A stretch of DNA of 13,441 nt, taken from NCBI GenBank assembly GCA_021812735.1, contig JAKAMV010000173.1:1-13441 (forward strand). Reading direction: 5' to 3'. Positions 5,698 to 12,396 of the stretch are shown here, piece by piece (position 1 is the stretch's first letter; the number at the start of each line of letters is the position of its first letter). Origin of the DNA: Chloroflexota bacterium. Its GTDB lineage: Bacteria; Chloroflexota; Limnocylindria; Limnocylindrales; CSP1-4. A program made the position numbers and the translations under genes. The notes beneath the pieces were generated by a model that worked only from the letters and a program-made list of their open reading frames with translations, was not told the origin of the DNA and ran no database searches.

Positions 5698-7125
5698 ATG
5701 GCCACTGGTGCGTCCCCCCGTGACACGATGCCCACGCGTGAGGGCGACCTCACGATCGAGGGGCACGGCATCGACCCCATCCCGCTCGCCGGCCGGTACG
5801 GGTCGCTGGCCCGCGTCTTCACCGTCTGGTTCACGCCCAACCTGGTCCCCGCTGCCTTCGCGATCGGGACGCTCGCCGCCGCCAGCTTCATCGGACTCGG
5901 TTGGTGGGCCGGCTTGGCCGCGATCGCCATCGGCAACGTCATTTCGGCGGCCGTCGTCGGCCTCCTCGCCGCCATGGGCCCCCGCAGCGGCATGGCGCAG
6001 ATCCCCGCGTCGCGCCTGCCGTTCGGCAAGACGATCGTGGTACCCGGCGTGATCAACTGGCTCAGCACCATCGCGTGGGACGCCATCAACGCGTTCTTCG
6101 GCGCCTATGCGATCGACGTCCTGACTGGCGGCGCCGTTCCCTTTCCGGTGAGCCTGGCGATCGTGATCGTCTGCCAGGCCGGGCTCTCGATCGTCGGGTA
6201 CGAGGCGATCCACACGTTCGAGAAGTGGGCGGCCCTCGGGCTCTTCGTGCTCTTCGCCGCGGTCACGCTGGCCGCGCTGCCCAAGATGGACTTCGCGATG
6301 GCCAACGGGTCGGCGGCGTCGCTCGGCACGTTCGTGCTGATGACGACGATTGCCGGCAGCTTCAACCTCGCCTGGGCGCTCTATGCCTCCGACTACACCC
6401 GCTACCTGCCGGCCGACGCGCCCGCGTCGCGCGTCTTCGGCTGGACGTTCCTCGGCCTCGCCCTCTCGGCGACGTGGCTCGAGGCGCTTGGGCTCGCGGT
6501 CACGACCGCGCTCGCGTCGTCCACGGCCGACTCGACACACCAGATCGACGCCATCGTCGGTGGCGGGGCGATCGGGGCGCTCGCGATGATCGCGATCTTC
6601 TTCGGGACGGTCGCGGTCAACGCGATGAACGACTACACCGGGTCGCTCTCGCTGCTCGCCGCGGGCGTGCGTATCTGGCGACCGCTCGCAGCGGCGGTGG
6701 TCGGCGTGCTCAGCTTCGGCGCGACGCTCTACCTGTATTACGGCAACTTCACGTCGACGTTCGAGAACTACCTGCTGCTGATCACCTACTGGATCGGTCC
6801 GTGGGTGGCGATCGTGCTGGTCGACTGGCGGCTGCGTCGCGGGACCTTCGACCCGCGCCGCGTGGTCGGCTTCGGCAACCTGCCGTCGGGCCGCAACGCG
6901 CTGGTTGCGCTCGTGGTCGGGTTCTTGGTCTCGATCCCGTTCTTCAACCAAACGCTGTATGTGGGTCCAGCCGCGAACGCGCTGGGCGGCGCCGACATCA
7001 CCTACGTGGTCGGGTTCGCGGTCGCGGGGCTGATCTACTGGCTGCTCGAGACGTACGCCGGCGAGACATCGGTGCCGGCCACCGAACCGCTCCTGGCGAC
7101 CGAACCGGTCCTGGCGACCGACTGA
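5698..7125 (+). CDS. NCS1-family nucleobase permease (CodB-like)
   Basis: This encodes 475 aa of mostly hydrophobic sequence with about twelve likely membrane segments. It is an NCS1 (nucleobase:cation symporter-1) purine/cytosine permease. Family landmarks include FTVWFTPNLVPAAFAIG (41-57) in TM1, the GPRSGMAQIPASRLPFG region (94-110), WLSTIAWDAINAFFGAYAI (121-139) and LYASDYTRYLP (228-238). An unusual Thr/Glu/Pro tail (ATEPLLATEPVLATD) ends the protein. ATG 5698 is chosen over an upstream in-frame start because GAGAGGAGG lies just before it, within the end of codA. Only four bases separate the genes. Pairing with the deaminase implies import of cytosine or a related base such as 5-methylcytosine, with the cation as driving ion. 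The exact substrate is not visible. A GC hairpin follows the stop. Confidence 0.93.
   Translation: MATGASPRDTMPTREGDLTIEGHGIDPIPLAGRYGSLARVFTVWFTPNLVPAAFAIGTLAAASFIGLGWWAGLAAIAIGNVISAAVVGLLAAMGPRSGMAQIPASRLPFGKTIVVPGVINWLSTIAWDAINAFFGAYAIDVLTGGAVPFPVSLAIVIVCQAGLSIVGYEAIHTFEKWAALGLFVLFAAVTLAALPKMDFAMANGSAASLGTFVLMTTIAGSFNLAWALYASDYTRYLPADAPASRVFGWTFLGLALSATWLEALGLAVTTALASSTADSTHQIDAIVGGGAIGALAMIAIFFGTVAVNAMNDYTGSLSLLAAGVRIWRPLAAAVVGVLSFGATLYLYYGNFTSTFENYLLLITYWIGPWVAIVLVDWRLRRGTFDPRRVVGFGNLPSGRNALVALVVGFLVSIPFFNQTLYVGPAANALGGADITYVVGFAVAGLIYWLLETYAGETSVPATEPLLATEPVLATD
7081..7116 (+). repeat. 18-bp tandem repeat in permease 3' end
   Basis: Two 18-bp units starting ACCGAACCG (7081-7098 and 7099-7116) differ at one base, and a partial third unit (ACCGA) follows before the stop. 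They encode the repeating ATEP/LLATEP/VLAT tail of the permease. This looks like recent local duplication of a non-essential cytoplasmic tail. Confidence 0.8.
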
Positions 7126-7140
7126 CCGAAGCGCGGCGCG

Positions 7141-7160
7141 GCCGCCCAGGACGAGGCGGC
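7141..7160 (+). terminator. Candidate terminator hairpin after the permease gene
   Basis: GCCGCC (7141-7146) and GGCGGC (7155-7160) form a six-pair GC stem with an eight-base loop, 15 bases after the permease stop. There is no T-run, so factor-independent termination is uncertain. The remaining gap to 7277 shows no gene; its right end carries the marR promoter. Confidence 0.35.
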
Positions 7161-7270
7161 GCACGGTCTCCTCGACGGACACCACCCGTTCCACGCAACA
7201 CGGGCGGATCTGCTGCGTCGGCTGGGCCAGAAGCCCGCCGCGGCGCGTCGGCGCACGGCGCTGGTCGCAG

Positions 7271-7308
7271 CTGACTCGTGGGCACCTGCTATATGATCAA
7301 CGTCATGT
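7271..7308 (+). promoter_or_regulatory. Candidate leaderless promoter and MarR operator
   Basis: CTGACT (7271-7276) and TATGAT (7292-7297; one mismatch to TATAAT) are 15 bp apart. The predicted transcription start falls at the ATG 7305, so the message would be leaderless. Overlapping the -10 box and start codon is an imperfect palindrome, ATATGA (7291-7296) and TCATGT (7303-7308), five of six pairs around a six-base spacer. MarR proteins commonly bind such 16-20-bp palindromes to repress their own operon. The local AT-richness stands out against the surroundings. Confidence 0.4.
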
Positions 7309-7883
7309 CGAATCTCAGCGCCACACAAAACACTGCCGCGCCCGGCGCCCGGCAGGCCATCATCGACGACCTGCTCGACGAGTTGACCGCGTGGCCGTCG
7401 CGCGACCGGGCCGGGACGTTCCGCACGTGGCATCGCGGCGCCTTCAGCCTGATCCAGCTCAACGTCGTGGCCGTCCTCGAAGCGGACGGACCGCTCTCGA
7501 TGAGTCGCCTGGCAGAGGCGCTCGACGTCTCCGTCGCGAGCGCGACCGGCATCGTCAGCCGGATGGAACGACGCGGGCTGGTCGAACGGCGCCATGACAC
7601 CGCCGACCGGCGGCTGGTGGTCGTCCACCTGACGGAACGCGGCGCGGGCCTCTTCCGCGACCTCGAAGCCCATCGGCGGGAGCGGCTGGCGCAGCTGCTG
7701 CAGGAGTTGACGCCGGACGAACTGACCGGGCTGCTGCGCGGGTTGCGAGCGCTGCGCGCCGCCCGAGCGCGCCTCGATGACGCCCCGGCGGGACACGACG
7801 CCGCGCCCGCCGGAGGCCTGCGCTGCGGTGACCCGGTGCGTCGCCCGGGCCACGGACGGGCGACGCCGACGCCGGGAGCCTGA
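7305..7883 (+). CDS. MarR-family transcriptional regulator
   Basis: This encodes 192 aa from ATG 7305 (MSNLSATQNT...). In-frame GTG 7278 and ATG 7293 are alternatives, but the -10-like TATGAT sits between 7278 and 7305, favouring the later start. A winged helix-turn-helix is clear: LSMSRLAEALDVSVASATGIVSRMERRGLVERR (65-97) followed by the wing DTADRRLVVVHLTERG (98-113). Flanking helices would form the dimer interface. The last 35-40 residues are Ala/Gly/Pro/Arg-rich and probably disordered, longer than typical MarR ends. The stop is three bases before the first exporter gene, so it very likely controls the exporter, with ligand-dependent derepression as in other MarR-transporter pairs. The ligand is unknown. 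Confidence 0.92.
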   Translation: MSNLSATQNTAAPGARQAIIDDLLDELTAWPSRDRAGTFRTWHRGAFSLIQLNVVAVLEADGPLSMSRLAEALDVSVASATGIVSRMERRGLVERRHDTADRRLVVVHLTERGAGLFRDLEAHRRERLAQLLQELTPDELTGLLRGLRALRAARARLDDAPAGHDAAPAGGLRCGDPVRRPGHGRATPTPGA

Positions 7884-7886
7884 CCA

Positions 7887-9617
7887 ATGACGGCGCTGCT
7901 CGTGCGCTACCTGCGCCCGTATCGCAGTCAGCTGCTCATCGTCCTGGCGCTCTTGACAGTCCAGGCGATCGGCAGCCTGTACCTGCCCAACCTCTACGCG
8001 GACATCATCAACAACGGCGTATCGAAAGGCGACACGAACTACATCGTCCGCACCGGCGGGCTGATGCTCTTCGTGGCGCTGCTGCTCGCGGCGGCCGCGA
8101 TCGTGGCGATCTTCTTCAGCTCGCGGACGGCCATGGCCTTCGGGCGCGACGTGCGCAGCGCGCTCTTCCGCCAGGTCGTCGGCTTTTCGCAGCTGGAGAC
8201 CAACCTCTTCGGCACGCCGTCGCTGATCACACGCAACACCAACGACGTCTACCAGGTCCAGATGGTCGTCCAGATCGCCCTCAGCGTGATGGTGTTGGCG
8301 CCCATCATGTCGGTCGGCGGCATCATCATGGCCGTCCACGAGGACGCGCCGCTCTCCACGCTGCTGGTCGTGATCATCCCCCTCATGGCGCTGGTCATCG
8401 GCACCCTGGTACTGCGGGCGATGCCGCTCTTTCGCGCCATGCAGGTGAAGATCGACCGCATCAACCAGCTGCTGCGGGAGACCCTCAGCGGCGTCCGCGT
8501 CATCCGCGCCTTCGTCCGCACCGAGCACGAAGAACGACGCTTCGACGAGGCGAACCGCGACCTGACCGAGACGGCCCTGCGGGTCAACCGGCTCTTCGCG
8601 TTGATGATCCCGTCGCTCTTCGGGATCCTCAACCTCTCCACGGTCGGGATCATGTGGTTCGGCGGACTGCGGATCAACAGCGGCGACATGCCGATCGGCA
8701 ACCTCATGGCGTTCCTGCAGTACGTCATGCAGATCCTGATGGCCGTGATGATGGCGACCTTCATGTTCGTGATGGTGCCGCGGGCCACCGCGTCGGCGGA
8801 ACGCATCCAGCGCGTCCTCGAGACCGAGGCGTCGCTCAGGGAGCCCGAGACGCCGACAGCCGCGACGCCCGCGCACGGGTACGTCGAGTTCCGGAACGTC
8901 GAGTTCCGCTATCCGGGGGCCGAGGCCCCTGTGCTGCGGGCGATCTCGTTCACGGCAGCTCCGGGCACCACGACCGCGATCATCGGCAGCACCGGCAGCG
9001 GGAAATCCACCCTGGTCAACCTGATCCCACGCTTCTACGACGCGTCGGGCGGCAGCGTCTGCATCGACGGCGTGGACGTGCGCGACATGCGTCTCGAGGA
9101 TCTCTGGCGAGCGATCGGACTTGTCCCCCAACGCGCGTTCCTCTTCAGTGGCACGGTGGCCAGCAACCTGCGCTACGGCAACGAGTCCGCCACGGACGAC
9201 GAGCTCTGGCACGCCCTGGAGGTGGCGCAGGCCCGAGAGTTTGTCGAGGAAATGCCGGGCGGCCTGGACGCGCCGATCGACCAGGGCGGGACGAACGTCT
9301 CGGGCGGCCAGCGCCAGCGGCTCGCGATCGCCCGGGCGCTCGTGAAGCGGCCCCGGATCCTGGTCTTCGACGAAAGCTTCTCGGCGCTCGACTTCCGCAC
9401 GGAGTCGCGGCTGCGCGCCGCGCTGCGCGACGAGATCCGTGACACCACCGTGCTCATCGTCTCCCAACGGGTCGGCACGATCCTGCACGCGGACCAGATC
9501 ATCGTCCTCGATGCCGGAGAGGTCGTGGGCGTCGGCACGCATGCGGAACTGCTGGAGTCCTGCCAGACGTACCGCGAGATCGTCTACTCGCAGCTGACGG
9601 CGGAGGAAGCGGCGTGA
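7887..9617 (+). CDS. Heterodimeric ABC exporter, first half-transporter (LmrC/YfiB-like)
   Basis: This 576-aa half-transporter has an N-terminal six-helix exporter domain (about 15-310) and a C-terminal ATPase domain (about 332-570). Motifs: Walker A GSTGSGKS (367-374), Q-loop Gln415, signature VSGGQ (471-475), Walker B ILVFDE (491-496) in FDESFSALD, and Gln527 where the switch His is expected (IVSQR). In related exporters this subunit usually reads FDDSFSALD, with Asp in place of the catalytic Glu. Here the Glu is present while the switch residue remains Gln. It should pair with the next gene's product to export drugs, lipids or peptides from the cytoplasm or inner leaflet. It starts three bases after marR and its stop overlaps the next start (GTGA), indicating tight coupling. 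The substrate is not readable. Confidence 0.93.
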   Translation: MTALLVRYLRPYRSQLLIVLALLTVQAIGSLYLPNLYADIINNGVSKGDTNYIVRTGGLMLFVALLLAAAAIVAIFFSSRTAMAFGRDVRSALFRQVVGFSQLETNLFGTPSLITRNTNDVYQVQMVVQIALSVMVLAPIMSVGGIIMAVHEDAPLSTLLVVIIPLMALVIGTLVLRAMPLFRAMQVKIDRINQLLRETLSGVRVIRAFVRTEHEERRFDEANRDLTETALRVNRLFALMIPSLFGILNLSTVGIMWFGGLRINSGDMPIGNLMAFLQYVMQILMAVMMATFMFVMVPRATASAERIQRVLETEASLREPETPTAATPAHGYVEFRNVEFRYPGAEAPVLRAISFTAAPGTTTAIIGSTGSGKSTLVNLIPRFYDASGGSVCIDGVDVRDMRLEDLWRAIGLVPQRAFLFSGTVASNLRYGNESATDDELWHALEVAQAREFVEEMPGGLDAPIDQGGTNVSGGQRQRLAIARALVKRPRILVFDESFSALDFRTESRLRAALRDEIRDTTVLIVSQRVGTILHADQIIVLDAGEVVGVGTHAELLESCQTYREIVYSQLTAEEAA

Positions 9618-11638
9618 GCGGCGGCCCGGGACCGGCGTCCTCACAGTCGGGAGCCACGCGCCCGGGGTTCCCTGGGCCGGGCCGGCGGGGACCGATGGGC
9701 GGCGGGTTCGCCGCCGGTGCCCATGGACTCGCGGTAGTGCCCGGGGCCAAGCCGCGCAACTTCCGCGGTTCGCTGCGACGACTGGCCGGCGACCTGCGCC
9801 CGGAGGCACCGAAGGTCGGCGTGGTGATGCTGCTCGCCGTCGTGGGCGTCGTCTTCCAGGTGCTCGCGCCCAGGATCCTGGGCAGCGCCACCAACCTGCT
9901 CTTCGACGGTGTGCTGGGCAAATACCTCGGCCAGTATTTCCCGCCGGGCACCACGCAGCAGCAGGTCGAGGCCGTGATGCGCGCGCGGGGGCAGGGGCAG
10001 ATCGCCGACATGCTCTCGGGGATGCAGGTCACCCCCGGCGTCGGCGTCGACTTCGGGGCGTTCGGCCGGATCCTGCTCCTGCTCGCGGCGGCCTACGTCG
10101 TGAGCGCCGCCTTCCAGTGGCTCTCCTACTACATCATGGCGGGCGTCTCGCAGCGGACGGTCTACCGCATGCGTCGCGACGTCGACCACAAACTGGGCCG
10201 CCTCCCGCTCAAGTACTTCGACACGCACTCGCGCGGCGACATCCTGAGCCGCGTCACCAACGACATCGACAACATCGCCAACACGCTCCAGCAGAGCCTG
10301 ATGCAGATCATCACGGCAGTCTTCACGATCCTCGGCGTGTTGATCATGATGCTGACGATCAGCCCGCTGCTGGCGCTCATCTCGATGCTCGTGGTGCCGG
10401 TCGCGGGGCTCGCCACCGTGGCCATCGCACAGCAGTCCCAGAAGCAGTTCGCGGCGCAGTGGGAGCACACCGGGACCCTCAATGGCCACGTCGAGGAGAC
10501 GCACACCGGACATGCGGTGGTCAAGGTCTTCGGCCACCAGGAGGACGCGATCCGGCGCTTCGACGAGGAGAACCAGCGGCTGTACGAGGCGAGCTTCCGA
10601 GCGCAGTTCATCTCCGGGATCATCCAGCCGACGATGAACTTCATCGGCAACCTCAATTACGTCGCGATCTCCGTCATCGGTGGCGTGCAGGTCGCCTCGG
10701 GACGCATTTCGCTGGGCGACGTGCAGGCCTTCATCCAGTACTCGCGTATGTTCACCCAACCCATCATCCAAACCGCCAGCATCATGAACGTGCTGCAGTC
10801 CACGGTGGCCTCGGCCGAGCGAGTCTTCGAACTGCTCGACGAACGGGAGGAGATCCCCGACACGGCGCATCCCCGAGTCCTAGAACGGGCGGCCGGCGCG
10901 GTGGCGTTCGAGGACGTCTCGTTCCGATACGAACCCGAGACGCCGCTGATCGAACACCTCTCCGAGATCGCGCTGCCGGGGCAGACTGTCGCCATCGTCG
11001 GGCCGACCGGGGCCGGCAAGACGACGCTCGTGAACCTGCTGATGCGCTTCTACGAGATCGACGAGGGTCGCATCACGGTCGACGGCATCGACACCCGGGA
11101 GCTGACGCGCGACAACCTGCGGCGGACGTTCGGGATGGTGCTCCAGGACACCTGGCTCTTCGGCGGCACCGTCCGCGAAAACATCGCGTACGGTCGCGAG
11201 CATGCCACCCAAGAGGAGATCATCCGGGCTGCCCAGGCCGCCCACGTCGACCACTTCGTGCGCACGCTCCCCCGCGGCTACGACACGGTCATCGACGACG
11301 ATGCCTCCAACCTCTCGCAGGGCGAGAAGCAGCTGCTCACGATCGCTCGCGCCTTCCTCGCCGACCCCCAGATCCTCATCCTCGACGAAGCCACCAGCTC
11401 GGTCGACACCCGCACCGAGATCCTGGTCCAGCGGGCGATGAAGCGTCTCATGCAGGGCCGTACCACCTTCGTCATCGCCCACCGCCTCTCGACCGTCCGC
11501 GACGCCGATCTCATCCTGGTCATGAACCACGGCCGCATCGTGGAACAGGGGACGCATGACGAACTGCTGGAGCGCCGCGGCTTCTACTACGAGCTGTACA
11601 ACAGCCAGTTCGCGGAGCCGCTCGCCGAGGCGGTCTAG
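9614..11638 (+). CDS. Heterodimeric ABC exporter, second half-transporter (LmrD/YfiC-like)
   Basis: This encodes 674 aa from the GTG at 9614, overlapping the preceding stop. The first 50 residues are Gly/Pro/Ser-rich and cytoplasmic. The membrane domain follows (about 65-400), with an extra loop between TM1 and TM2 (about 101-148, containing PGTTQQQVEAVMRARGQGQI) that would lie outside the cell. The ATPase domain (about 428-665) has Walker A GPTGAGKT (463-470), Q-loop Gln511, signature LSQGE (567-571), Walker B ILILDE (587-592) in DEATSSVD, and switch His623 (IAHRLSTV). Signature LSQGE departs from LSGGQ, as expected for the subunit that contributes to the weaker ATP site. Its own Walker and switch residues are canonical. 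It is best read as the partner of the upstream subunit. A methyltransferase gene follows 27 bases later. Confidence 0.93.
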   Translation: MSGGPGPASSQSGATRPGFPGPGRRGPMGGGFAAGAHGLAVVPGAKPRNFRGSLRRLAGDLRPEAPKVGVVMLLAVVGVVFQVLAPRILGSATNLLFDGVLGKYLGQYFPPGTTQQQVEAVMRARGQGQIADMLSGMQVTPGVGVDFGAFGRILLLLAAAYVVSAAFQWLSYYIMAGVSQRTVYRMRRDVDHKLGRLPLKYFDTHSRGDILSRVTNDIDNIANTLQQSLMQIITAVFTILGVLIMMLTISPLLALISMLVVPVAGLATVAIAQQSQKQFAAQWEHTGTLNGHVEETHTGHAVVKVFGHQEDAIRRFDEENQRLYEASFRAQFISGIIQPTMNFIGNLNYVAISVIGGVQVASGRISLGDVQAFIQYSRMFTQPIIQTASIMNVLQSTVASAERVFELLDEREEIPDTAHPRVLERAAGAVAFEDVSFRYEPETPLIEHLSEIALPGQTVAIVGPTGAGKTTLVNLLMRFYEIDEGRITVDGIDTRELTRDNLRRTFGMVLQDTWLFGGTVRENIAYGREHATQEEIIRAAQAAHVDHFVRTLPRGYDTVIDDDASNLSQGEKQLLTIARAFLADPQILILDEATSSVDTRTEILVQRAMKRLMQGRTTFVIAHRLSTVRDADLILVMNHGRIVEQGTHDELLERRGFYYELYNSQFAEPLAEAV

Positions 11639-11665
11639 CGAGGCTCGCGCCGGGAGGGAGCGGCC

Positions 11666-12274
11666 GTGAAGGCGTTCGAGAACGCCTACGAGGGCACGCC
11701 CAGCTGGGAGCTCGGCCGACCGCAGCCAGCGGTCGTGCGGCTCGCGGAGGCCGGACGGATCGTCGGCAGGGTCCTCGACGCTGGGTGCGGCACGGGCGAG
11801 ACTGCGCTCTACCTCGCGGCCCGCGGGCACGTGGTGGTGGGGATCGACTTCGCACCTGCTGCGATCGCCAGGGCGCGCGCGAAGGCGGCCGCGCGGGGGG
11901 TATCCGCCACGTTCCTGGTCCGGGATGCGTTGCGGCTCGGCGAGGAGGCGCTGCGGCTCCGGGAGCTTGGCGAGCTTGGCGGCGCGTTCGACACGGTGCT
12001 CGACGTCGGGCTCTTCCACACGCTGCAGCCGGCCGACCGGGCCGCGTACGCCGCCGGCCTGCGCGCCGTCATCCACCCGGACGGGCGCTGCTTCGTCCTC
12101 TGCTGGAGCGACCGCAACCCCTTCGGCTACGGTCCGGAGCGTGTCCGGCGCAGGGACCTGCGACTGGCGTTCCGACGCGGCTGGCGCGTCGAGCGGCTCG
12201 CCGACGAAACGCTGGAGACGCGGCTCTCGCCGGGCCGCGTCCACGCGTGGCTCGCGCACCTGACCCCGCGATGA
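11666..12274 (+). CDS. Class I SAM-dependent methyltransferase, small, substrate unknown
   Basis: This encodes 202 aa with a GTG start at 11666 preceded by GGGAGGGAG. SAM-binding motif I is VLDAGCGTGE (36-45), followed by the acidic end of strand two (VVVGIDFAP, Asp61) and a motif-IV-like VLDVGLFHTL (111-120). The fold type resembles TehB/thiopurine-methyltransferase-like small methyltransferases acting on small molecules, but the acceptor cannot be inferred. A 9-bp tandem (GAGCTTGGC twice, 11963-11980) encodes LGELGG in a loop that looks expanded. It follows the exporter pair by 27 bases with no visible terminator, so it is likely in the same MarR-controlled operon. It could modify and detoxify the exported compound. 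Convergent GC hairpins lie downstream. Confidence 0.88.
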   Translation: MKAFENAYEGTPSWELGRPQPAVVRLAEAGRIVGRVLDAGCGTGETALYLAARGHVVVGIDFAPAAIARARAKAAARGVSATFLVRDALRLGEEALRLRELGELGGAFDTVLDVGLFHTLQPADRAAYAAGLRAVIHPDGRCFVLCWSDRNPFGYGPERVRRRDLRLAFRRGWRVERLADETLETRLSPGRVHAWLAHLTPR

Positions 12275-12275
12275 T

Positions 12276-12300
12276 CCGCCGGTCGAGCGGGCCCCGGCGG
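12276..12300. terminator. GC hairpin after the methyltransferase gene
   Basis: CCGCCGG (12276-12282) pairs perfectly with CCGGCGG (12294-12300) over an 11-base loop, starting two bases after the methyltransferase stop. No T-tract follows. Termination is inferred from placement between convergent genes. Confidence 0.4.
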
Positions 12301-12320
12301 TCGCGCTAAGGAGCCCGGAC

Positions 12321-12337
12321 GCCGGGGCGAGCCCGGC
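12321..12337. terminator. Second GC hairpin in the convergent gap
   Basis: GCCGGG (12321-12326) and CCCGGC (12332-12337) form a six-pair stem with a five-base loop, between the methyltransferase and the convergent esterase. It could serve the minus-strand esterase transcript, whose stop is at 12397. There is no T-run on either strand. The 122-bp gap contains nothing else I can support. Confidence 0.35.
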
Positions 12338-12396
12338 AGCGCGCTCCAGACCGGCCGGCATATCCGGGCGCACGCGCCAGGCCGTCGCCGTCTCGT

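Noticed and set aside
3801..6089. Very long minus-strand open frame opposite codA (762 codons)
   Set aside because: It is antisense to codA, a clear CodA homologue, and part of the permease. Its protein is His/Arg/Asp/Val-rich with no family resemblance, as is typical of antisense frames in GC-rich DNA.
7035..9809. Very long minus-strand open frame opposite marR and the first ABC gene (924 codons)
   Set aside because: The composition (runs of Arg, Asp, His) is that of a shadow frame, and the plus strand carries well-conserved MarR and ABC motifs.
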